Below are positions 7,515-13,251 of a stretch of DNA of 17,382 nt, in pieces. The DNA is taken from the NCBI GenBank assembly GCA_964632945.1, contig CAZWCX010000139.1, forward strand, positions 1-17,382, given 5' to 3'. Numbering within the stretch: position 1 is the first letter of the stretch; the number at the start of each line of letters is the position of its first letter. Origin of the DNA: CAZWCX01 sp964632945. Its GTDB lineage: Bacteria > Planctomycetota > MHYJ01 > WSZJ01 > CAZWCX01. Both the position numbers and the translations under genes were made by a program. The notes beneath the pieces are model-generated. The model made no database searches, was not told the origin of the DNA, and saw nothing but the letters and a program-made list of their open reading frames with translations.

Positions 7515-8675
7515 CTAGCGGCTCCCGGGGATGGACGACATCCGCCGGCCGCGGGAGCGCACGAGATCGAGCGCCGCGGTCGCCGCGCGCGCGCTCGCCC
7601 CCGGGGCCCCGAGCCGTTCGCGGACGTCGCCCAACTCCTTCCGCATGGTCTCCAGCCGCCCGTTGCGCAGGATCGACAGCGCCTCCCGGGTGACGTTTTC
7701 CGGCGCGGCGGCGTGCTGGATCAATTCCGGGATCACGCGCCGTCCGGCCACGATGTTCACCAGGGAGTACATATCGATTTGCACGAGCAGCTTCCCGGCC
7801 AGGTAGGACAGGTACGCCAGCTTGTACATCATGATCATGGGGGTGCCGAAGATGGCGGCCTCGAGGGTCGCCGTGCCGGACGCGACGAGCAACAGGTCCG
7901 ACCGGCGCATGACGTCGTAGGTGCGTCCGCGCAGGACCTGGACGGGGAGCCCCGGGGGGATCCAGCGCGCGATCCACGCGGGATCGATGTTCGGCGCGCA
8001 GCCGACGACGAAGCGGGCATCGGGGCGCTCGCGCAGGATCCCGGCGGCGCTCTGCGCCATGACGGGCATCAGCCGCTCGCACTCCTTGACCCGGCTGCCC
8101 GGCAGCAGACCGAGCAGCAGAGAGTCCGGCGGCACGTCGAGTTCCCGGCGCAGGTCGCTGCCGGGCGCGGACTCCTCCATCAGGTCGAGGAGAGGGTGTC
8201 CCACCCAGGTCACGTCCTGGCCGTGACCCGCGTAGAGCTCCCGTTCGAAGTCGAAAAGCACGAGCATCCGGTCGACCAACTCGACGATTCGATGGATGCG
8301 CCAGGGCCGCCATGCCCAGACCTGCGGGCTGATGTAGTAGATCAGCGGAATGCGCGCGTCCTTCACGCGCTCGGCAAACCGCAGGTTGAATTCCGGAAAA
8401 TCGATCAGGATGACCGCATCGGGCTTCTCGCGCCGCAGGACGCTGATCAAGGACCGATAGAGGGCGAGGAACCGGACCATGTTGCGCAACGGCTCGACCA
8501 CGCCGACGGCCGCGTATTGCGTCACGTCCGCCACCAGGCGCACCCCCTCCTCGCGCATCTTCGATCCGCCCACGCCGAGCAGGTCGATGCCGGGTTCCTG
8601 GGCGCGCAACTCGCGGGCGAGCGCCGCACCGTGAAGGTCGCCGGAGGATTCCCCGGCAATCATCAGGACTTTCAT
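7515..8675 (-). CDS. lpxB: Lipid-A-disaccharide synthase LpxB
   Basis: This 386-aa GT19 glycosyltransferase joins UDP-2,3-diacyl-GlcN and lipid X to form the tetra-acyl disaccharide precursor of lipid A, at the inner face of the cytoplasmic membrane. Signature segments appear in order: AGESSGDLHGA (7-17), IDFPEFNLR (91-99), YYISPQVWAWR (113-123), LPGSR (191-195), SGTATLEAA (266-274) and PELIQ (316-320). The length is usual. The ATG chosen opens directly on MKVLMIAGESSGD; it lies 7 nt after the stop of the dehydrogenase gene, so the two are very probably co-transcribed. Its presence implies a lipid-A-bearing outer membrane. The C-terminal ten residues or so are Arg/Ser-rich and variable. Confidence 0.96.
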   Translation of the reverse strand: MKVLMIAGESSGDLHGAALARELRAQEPGIDLLGVGGSKMREEGVRLVADVTQYAAVGVVEPLRNMVRFLALYRSLISVLRREKPDAVILIDFPEFNLRFAERVKDARIPLIYYISPQVWAWRPWRIHRIVELVDRMLVLFDFERELYAGHGQDVTWVGHPLLDLMEESAPGSDLRRELDVPPDSLLLGLLPGSRVKECERLMPVMAQSAAGILRERPDARFVVGCAPNIDPAWIARWIPPGLPVQVLRGRTYDVMRRSDLLLVASGTATLEAAIFGTPMIMMYKLAYLSYLAGKLLVQIDMYSLVNIVAGRRVIPELIQHAAAPENVTREALSILRNGRLETMRKELGDVRERLGAPGASARAATAALDLVRSRGRRMSSIPGSR

Positions 8676-8682
8676 GGGCCGC

Positions 8683-9702
8683 CTAGGTACGCGCCAAGGA
8701 TCGGTGAGACTCGAGAATGCCCTTCTGAATCCGGTCGGCCACCTCCATCGCCCGCAGCCCGTGCTCGCCGGGCACGACCGGGGGGGTGCCGTTGCGCACG
8801 CAGTCGATGAAGGAGCCGAGTTCGCGGGCCAGCGGCTCGCCGGCATTGTCGATCGTGATTTCGCGGGTTTCGATCAGCTGCCCGAACAGGAAGTCCTTCA
8901 GGTTGGTGAGGGAGGTCGGATCGATCTGCTCGACCTTGAAATCGGGGGACCGCAACTTCGGCCCCTTCTTCAGGATCTTGGCCGACTTCGTCTGGTAGTC
9001 GAGCGAGATGTAGCGATCGCCGGAGAAGACGCGGATTTTCCGCATCGACTGGTAGGAGACGCGGCTCGCCGTCACGTTGGCCACGCAGCCGTTCTCGAAC
9101 ACCAGCCTCGCGTTGGCGATGTCCTCCTCGGGAGAGAGCACGCGCACGCCGACGGCGTCGACGCGGACCACCGGAGAGCGGACGAGGTGCAGAATGATGT
9201 CGATGTCGTGGATCATCAGGTCCAGGACGACGCCGATGTCGGTGGAGCGGAAGCTGAAGCTGCTCAGCCGGTGACACTCGATGAACCGGGGATCGACGAT
9301 CTCGGATTGCAAAGCCTCGACCGCCGGGTTGAACCGCTCGATGTGTCCGACCTGCAGGATGCACCCCTTGCGGCGGGCGAGATCGACGAGCTCCTGCGCC
9401 TGATCGAGACTCTTGCACATCGGCTTTTCGACGAGAACGGGGACGCCGCGCTCGACGAACGCCCGGGCGATGGCGAAATGTTCGACCGTGGGGACGACGA
9501 TGGAGACGGCCTGGACGGTGTCGACGAGGGGCTGGTAGTCCTGCAAGGCCGGAACGTTGAGCTTGCGGGCCACGGCCCGGGCCCGGCTGAGGTTGGTGTC
9601 GACGACGCCCACCAGCCGCACGTCGTTCATGCCATTGTAGATGCGGGCGTGTTCCTTGCCCAGGTGCCCGACCCCGATGACCGCGACCGCGAGCGACTTC
9701 AT
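8683..9702 (-). CDS. Gfo/Idh/MocA family sugar dehydrogenase (GnnA-like candidate)
   Basis: This 339-aa NAD(P)-dependent oxidoreductase has an N-terminal Rossmann fold with GVGHLGKEH (10-18), VVPT near 69-72 and the catalytic VEKP motif (91-94, K93). The C-terminal substrate domain includes VGHIERFNP (118-126) and DLMIHDIDIILHL (161-173), whose Asp and His residues are the usual active-site acids and bases. Members of this family next to lpx genes include GnnA, the UDP-GlcNAc 3-dehydrogenase that works with the aminotransferase GnnB to make the diamino sugar of amide-linked lipid A. The placement 7 nt before lpxB makes that role attractive, but gnnB and lpxA are not in the window, so it is an inference. 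A GGAG site 8 nt before ATG and a strong promoter support the start. Confidence 0.88.
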   Translation of the reverse strand: MKSLAVAVIGVGHLGKEHARIYNGMNDVRLVGVVDTNLSRARAVARKLNVPALQDYQPLVDTVQAVSIVVPTVEHFAIARAFVERGVPVLVEKPMCKSLDQAQELVDLARRKGCILQVGHIERFNPAVEALQSEIVDPRFIECHRLSSFSFRSTDIGVVLDLMIHDIDIILHLVRSPVVRVDAVGVRVLSPEEDIANARLVFENGCVANVTASRVSYQSMRKIRVFSGDRYISLDYQTKSAKILKKGPKLRSPDFKVEQIDPTSLTNLKDFLFGQLIETREITIDNAGEPLARELGSFIDCVRNGTPPVVPGEHGLRAMEVADRIQKGILESHRSLART

Positions 9703-9738
9703 GCACGATACTCCGAGGGTTCCACAAACGGATCGCCG

Positions 9739-9767
9739 GTTGTACCGCAGGGAAGGTCCCAGGTCAA
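9739..9767 (-). promoter_or_regulatory. Sigma-70-type promoter of the dehydrogenase-lpxB-epimerase operon
   Basis: On the minus strand TTGACC (9762-9767) and TACAAC (9739-9744) are separated by exactly 17 nt, matching 5/6 and 4/6 of consensus. The predicted transcription start near 9732 leaves about 30 nt of leader with the GGAG site. This is the best promoter match noticed in the window. Confidence 0.7.
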
Positions 9768-9776
9768 GGCCGCACC

Positions 9777-9812
9777 GACCCGCCCGCTCGCGGACGCCGC
9801 GGGCGGGTCTTT
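9777..9812 (+). other. Perfect 11-bp inverted repeat between divergent genes
   Basis: GACCCGCCCGC (9777-9787) and GCGGGCGGGTC (9799-9809) pair perfectly around an 11-nt loop, followed by TTT on the plus strand. It looks like a short intrinsic terminator in plus orientation, yet no plus-strand gene lies upstream. It may insulate the two divergent promoters or be an operator. Confidence 0.45.
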
Positions 9813-9838
9813 CCGCCCCACGCGATCCATGGTAAGGT
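9810..9838 (+). promoter_or_regulatory. Weak candidate promoter for the HAD-hydrolase gene
   Basis: TTTCCG (9810-9815) and TAAGGT (9833-9838) are spaced by 17 nt, with only 3/6 matches in each hexamer. It lies 24 nt upstream of the ATG. It is proposed because a promoter is needed here and no better pair was seen. Confidence 0.3.
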
Positions 9839-9861
9839 GGGCGGTCACGGGGAGGATCTTC

Positions 9862-10599
9862 ATGAACGGATTCCGCGCGGTGGTGCTCGACTTCGACGGG
9901 CTCATCCTCGACACGGAGAGCCCGGCCCTGGAGACCTGGAGCGAGATTTATCGCGAACACGGCTGCGAACTCGATCGCTCGCGCTGGCTCATCGGGGTCG
10001 GCACGGTGGGCGGATTCGATCCGATGGCGCACCTGGAATCGCTGCTGTCCCGGGGACTCGACCGGACCGCCCTGAGCGAAATCGCGCGGGAGCGGCATCG
10101 GGGACGGTGCCGGGTCCAACCGCTGCTGCCCGGGGCGCGCGAACTGATCGACGCGGCGCGCCGCCTGGGACTGCGCACGGGGGTGGCGTCGAGCTCGACG
10201 TTTCACTGGGTCGGGGGCTGGCTGGAGCAGCACGGGTTGTTGCAGGGGATCGACGCGGTGTGTACGCGAGACGACGTGGGTGGACGCCCGAAGCCGGCCC
10301 CGGACGTCTATCTCGCCGTGGCGGGGCGGCTGGGGGTGCCGCCGGGTTCCTGCGTCGCCTTCGAGGATTCGCCCAACGGCGTGCGCGCGGCGCGGGCGGC
10401 CGGCTTCCGGTGCGTGGCGGTGCCCAACGGCGTGACCCGGGGGCTCCCGCTGGAGGAAGCCGACCTGGTGCTCGGCTCGCTGGCGGAACGTCCGCTGCCG
10501 GGCCTCCTGGCCGACCTGGCGGGGCTCCCCCCGCAGCCGCTCGCGGCGGATCGACGGGAGCCGGGGCGGGACGCGACTCCTCCGGGGGGACGGTCATGA
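9862..10599 (+). CDS. HAD-superfamily phosphatase/phosphoglucomutase-like hydrolase
   Basis: This 245-aa protein belongs to the beta-phosphoglucomutase-like HAD subfamily. Motif I is LDFDGLILDTE (9-19) with nucleophile D10 and acid/base D12. Motif II is the Ser of VASSS (108-112), motif III is K144 in GRPKPAPD, and motif IV is FEDSPNGV (167-174) with E168/D169 binding Mg2+. The helical cap lies between residues 17 and 85. The likely substrates are sugar phosphates or other small phosphoesters; specificity cannot be read from the sequence. The start is backed by GGGGAGG before the ATG, and upstream in-frame codons do not fit the family. The last 25 residues or so are a variable Arg/Pro/Gly-rich tail. 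Its TGA overlaps the ATG of the next gene. Confidence 0.92.
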   Translation: MNGFRAVVLDFDGLILDTESPALETWSEIYREHGCELDRSRWLIGVGTVGGFDPMAHLESLLSRGLDRTALSEIARERHRGRCRVQPLLPGARELIDAARRLGLRTGVASSSTFHWVGGWLEQHGLLQGIDAVCTRDDVGGRPKPAPDVYLAVAGRLGVPPGSCVAFEDSPNGVRAARAAGFRCVAVPNGVTRGLPLEEADLVLGSLAERPLPGLLADLAGLPPQPLAADRREPGRDATPPGGRS

Positions 10600-10907
10600 C
10601 CGGAGACGAAATCCTCTCCGATGATCCGTTCGGATTCGACCCGGCGGCCGCGCTGGCGATGATCGACCGCTACGATGCACAGGGGATCGCGGTGGTCCGG
10701 CTGGAGTGGTCCGGGTCGGGTGAGGGCGTTGCCGCACCGGGCCCGGCTCATTTCGCGGCCCCCGGCGCGGAAACCTGGCGGGAGTTCCGCATTGCCGCCA
10801 ACGAAAGCGCACGCGCGCAGGTTCAGACTCGGGCGCAGGATTCGACGGCGCGGGTCGCCCTGGTGGTGATCCATAAGGAGGAGTGGCGGCCGTTCCGGAT
10901 TCAGTGA
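10596..10907 (+). CDS. Small protein of unknown function, coupled to the HAD gene
   Basis: This is a 103-aa protein I do not recognise. Its ATG overlaps the stop of the HAD gene (ATGA), so it is likely translated by coupling. It is acidic at the N-terminus (DEILSDDPFGFDP), with no signal peptide, Cys or membrane segment. A mixed alpha/beta pattern is suggested: a helix near 17-27, strands near 30-38 (GIAVVRLEWS), 60-67 (TWREFRIAA) and 84-92 (ARVALVVIH), ending in KEEWRPFRIQ. The strong third-position GC in this frame and the tight overlap argue that it is real. The structured repeat begins 3 nt after its stop. A cytoplasmic partner of the HAD enzyme is possible but unsupported. Confidence 0.7.
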   Translation: MTGDEILSDDPFGFDPAAALAMIDRYDAQGIAVVRLEWSGSGEGVAAPGPAHFAAPGAETWREFRIAANESARAQVQTRAQDSTARVALVVIHKEEWRPFRIQ

Positions 10908-10909
10908 AA

Positions 10910-11060
10910 CTTCCATCTTGAGATCCCGGGTTCGGCCGAGGCGATTTGCACGCCCGGCGCGGCGCGAGGAGGGGGCGCTGCCCCGGTGCATCGCCGACGA
11001 CGAGCAACGAAGCCCGGCGCGAAGAGCGACCGGACCAACCCTACGGGATCAAGGTTGAAG
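10910..11060 (+). ncRNA. Structured repeat element, copy 2 (full length), putative 3'-UTR RNA
   Basis: The 151-nt stretch closes on itself. The terminal helix pairs CTTC/GAAG, ATCTT/AAGGT and GATCCCG (10922-10928) with CGGGATC (11044-11050). A second helix pairs GGTTCGG (10929-10935) with CCGGACC (11030-11036). A third pairs GGCGAT and GCAC (10940-10951, with a TT bulge) with GTGC and ATCGCC (10986-10995). An inner hairpin is GGGGC-GCT-GCCCC (10972-10984). Its first 68 nt recur at the left edge. The element starts 3 nt after the stop of the 103-aa gene and has the same orientation. No ORF in it looks real. Function and family are unknown. Confidence 0.65.
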
Positions 11061-11195
11061 CCCCACGAGTCCGGGCGAATCCTCGGTCCGCTGCCGCCAC
11101 CGCGATCCCGGCCCTCTCCGCCCCGCGGCAACCGAACCGGGGGCCGCTGCAAGGTCGCGGTTCCCGGCGGCGGAGTCCCGTGCGGACTCCCGGAC
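11061..11195. other. Non-coding stretch between convergent transcripts, with hairpin
   Basis: No plausible gene is seen here. A perfect inverted repeat, GGAGTCC-CGTGC-GGACTCC (11172-11190), stands just after the methyltransferase stop and just before the end of the plus-strand unit. It has no U-tract on either strand but may act as a bidirectional terminator or processing hairpin. Confidence 0.4.
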
Positions 11196-11852
11196 TCACT
11201 GAGGCTTGCGCGCGAACACGACTTCGCTCGGGAACGCCCACTGCTCCACCACTTCCCTTCGGGTGTCGGTGAACCCCGCCTCGCCGAGGAGGGGCGCGAG
11301 CTGCAGGGGCCTTCAGCCGCCGACCGAAGCCGGTTTCAGGGCGTGCGCAAGTCCCCAGAGGAACATGAGGCTGCGCGAAAGGACGCTCCGTCCCGGCGTC
11401 ATGCCGACGAAGACGGCGCGCCCGCCGGGGCGCAGGATGCGCCGGGCTTCCGCAGCCGCTGCGCGGATTTGCGACTCCGGGAGCAGGTCGAGGACATACG
11501 ACGTGTAGAGGGCGTCGACCGAAGCGTCGGGCAGGCCGGTGGCCTCGGCGGACCCGGCGTGTCCCTCGAGCCGCGAATCCACCCCCGCCTCGGCCGCCCG
11601 CGCGCGGGTGAGTTCGAGCATCTTGGGCGAGAGGTCGAAGCCGACCACCCGGCCGTCCGTGCCGACCGCCTCGAGAAGACGGAGGGTCATGCGTCCGGTG
11701 CCCACGCCGAGCTCGACGATGCGCTCCCCCGCGGCCGGGGAGAGCCATTCCAGCCCCAGGGCCTTCGCGCGCGACTCGAACCGCTCCATGCGATCGAGGG
11801 CATTGCCCATGCGATCGTACGCGGCGCGGGCGCGGTCCGGGGCCAGGGGCAT
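11196..11852 (-). CDS. SAM-dependent methyltransferase with in-frame UGA (candidate selenocysteine 180)
   Basis: This is a class I methyltransferase. Motif I is VELGVGTG (46-53), followed by VVGFDLSPKMLE (69-80), a post-II segment SVDALYTSYVLDLLP (111-125) and LRPGGRAVFVG (140-150). A simple reading stops at the TGA at 11313-11315 after 179 aa. The same frame then continues for 38 sense codons to TGA at 11196-11198, and these encode an ordinary C-terminus for this family (APLLGEAGF, then FPSEVVFARKPQ). The UGA follows ASVGG and precedes RPL, where I recall Cys in relatives (GGCRP). With Sec the product has 218 aa. A SECIS-like hairpin follows. Alternatives are a nonsense mutation (pseudogene), a truncated active protein or a sequencing error. 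It starts 10 nt after the citrate synthase stop; the substrate is unknown. Confidence 0.7.
11274..11294 (-). promoter_or_regulatory. SECIS-like stem-loop downstream of the in-frame UGA
   Basis: On the minus strand CCCCTCCTC (11294-11286) pairs with GAGGCGGGG (11282-11274) in eight base pairs with one internal T-C mismatch, capped by the loop GGC (11285-11283). The loop begins 28 nt after the UGA and its first two bases are G. Published bacterial SECIS models call for an apical loop about 16-37 nt after UGA with G in the first two loop positions, so it fits. GC-rich DNA makes chance hairpins common, so this alone is weak. Confidence 0.45.
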
Positions 11853-11862
11853 CGGGGATCCC

Positions 11863-13155
11863 CTATCTGCGTTCCGACATGGGCAGGTAGTCGCGTCGCG
11901 GGTGGCCGACGTACAGCTGACGCGGCCGCGAAATCTTGGTTTCCTGGTCGTCGAGCATCTCGACCCATTGGGCGAGCCAGCCCGCCGTGCGGGGAATCGC
12001 GAACAGGACCGGGAAGAGGTCGACCGGGAACTTCATCGACTGATAGATGAGGCCGGAATAGAAGTCGACGTTCGGGTAGAGCTTGCGTCCGACGAAATAG
12101 TCGTCCTCGAGCGCGATGCGTTCGAGTTCGAGGGCGATGTCGAGCAGCGGATTGGGACCGGTTTTGGCGAAGACCTCCATGGCCATGCGCTTGATGATCT
12201 TCGCACGCGGGTCGAAGTTCTTGTAGACGCGATGGCCGAAGCCCATCAACTTCTTGTTTTTGGGGTCGGCTTTCACGTCCTTGATGAACTGACCGACCTT
12301 GTCCTTGCTGCCGATCTCGGTGAGCATGCGCAGGACGGCCTCGTTGGCGCCGCCGTGGAGCGGGCCGTACAGGGCCGCCGCGGCCGCCGCGCAAGCGGAA
12401 TACGGGTCGACCAGCGACGAACCGACGCCGCGCATCGCGTTCGTGCTGCAATTCTGCTCGTGGTCCGCATGCAGGATGAAGAGCACGTCGAGGGCGCGTT
12501 CCAGGACGGGATCCGGCTTGTACTTCAGCTCGGTCATCTTGAACAGCATGTTCAGGAAGTTGCCGACGTAGGAGAGGTCGTTGTCCGGATAGGTGTAAGG
12601 CTGGCCGACGCGGTGGCGATAGGCGAAGGCGGCGAGGGTCGGCATTTTGGCGATCAGGCGCCAGATCTGCATCTCGCGGGCGTCCCGGTCGAGGACGCGT
12701 TTGGCGTCGGGGTAGAAAGTCGCGAGGCCGGCGACGGTGGCGATCAGGACGCCCATGGGGTGGGCGTCATAATGGAAGCCGTCGATCAGCTTCTTGATGT
12801 TTTCGTGGATGATCGTATGGGTGGTGATGTGGTTCTGCCATTCGGCGAGCTGACGCGGGGTGGGGAGTTCGCCGTAGATGAGCAGGTAGGCGGTCTCGAT
12901 GAACGTGCTCTTCTCGGCCAACTGCTCGATCGGGTAACCGCGATAGAGGAGGATGCCGCGATCGCCGTCGATGTAGGTGATCCGGGATCGGCAGGACGCG
13001 GTGGCGAGGAAGGCGGGATCGTAGGAGAGCAGCCCGAAGTCTTCCGCATCGACCTTGATGGCGCGCAGGTCGGCGGCCTTGATGGCCCCCTCCGCCACGG
13101 GGATCTCGTACACCTTTCCGGTACGGTTGTCGGTGATCGTGAGCGTGTTTTTCAT
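11863..13155 (-). CDS. gltA: Citrate synthase (type II, hexameric bacterial form)
   Basis: This 430-aa enzyme condenses oxaloacetate and acetyl-CoA to citrate, the entry step of the TCA cycle. The catalytic triad is H267 in GPLHGGANEAV (264-274), H308 in GFGHRVYKNFDPRA (305-318) and D364 in NVDFYSG (362-368). HADHEQNCST (229-238) and the C-terminal RPRQLYVG further support the family. The N-terminal extension (1-45, starting LTITDNRTGKVYEIPV) is typical of the Gram-negative type II form, which is often NADH-regulated. The start is backed by a purine-rich GAGGGGG before the ATG. It is followed after 10 nt by the methyltransferase gene and preceded by a 96-nt gap with a possible promoter, so the two genes likely form an operon. 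Confidence 0.97.
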   Translation of the reverse strand: MKNTLTITDNRTGKVYEIPVAEGAIKAADLRAIKVDAEDFGLLSYDPAFLATASCRSRITYIDGDRGILLYRGYPIEQLAEKSTFIETAYLLIYGELPTPRQLAEWQNHITTHTIIHENIKKLIDGFHYDAHPMGVLIATVAGLATFYPDAKRVLDRDAREMQIWRLIAKMPTLAAFAYRHRVGQPYTYPDNDLSYVGNFLNMLFKMTELKYKPDPVLERALDVLFILHADHEQNCSTNAMRGVGSSLVDPYSACAAAAAALYGPLHGGANEAVLRMLTEIGSKDKVGQFIKDVKADPKNKKLMGFGHRVYKNFDPRAKIIKRMAMEVFAKTGPNPLLDIALELERIALEDDYFVGRKLYPNVDFYSGLIYQSMKFPVDLFPVLFAIPRTAGWLAQWVEMLDDQETKISRPRQLYVGHPRRDYLPMSERR

Positions 13156-13210
13156 CGGGCCCCCTCGTTCCGGGACTCCGCGTCCACGCGCGGCAGCCTC
13201 AAGCGTTTTT

Positions 13211-13216
13211 CCTATA
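13211..13216 (-). promoter_or_regulatory. Possible -10 box upstream of citrate synthase
   Basis: On the minus strand TATAGG (in GGGTATAGGAAAAACG) is the only AT-rich -10-like hexamer in the 96-nt gap before the citrate synthase gene. No good -35 accompanies it at 16-18 nt. It would give a leader of about 50 nt. Confidence 0.3.
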
Positions 13217-13251
13217 CCCTATCGCTCCCGCGGTCGCCACCATTTTGTCCC

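Noticed and set aside
10929..10995. A tRNA-like reading of GGTTCGGCCGAGG
   Set aside because: It resembles a T-arm only superficially; no acceptor stem, anticodon arm or CCA could be placed.
10910..11060. Identification of the element as a HEARO/OMEGA RNA
   Set aside because: No IscB/IsrB/HNH gene is in the window and I cannot match a consensus from memory. It should be tested with Rfam but not asserted.
11172..11190. A confident intrinsic terminator for the methyltransferase
   Set aside because: The stem is perfect but there is no U-tract on either strand, so it is recorded only as a hairpin.
10946..11272. Open frames across the structured element (about 108 aa plus strand, and 10986-12050)
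   Set aside because: They are Arg/Pro-rich translations of a structured repeat and continue antisense to the methyltransferase. No start site or motif supports them.
11041..11748. A frameshift as the explanation for the short methyltransferase
   Set aside because: The alternative minus-strand frame is Arg/Pro/Gly-rich with no motif, while the C-terminal homology continues in the original frame directly after the TGA. Only the single stop codon needs explaining.
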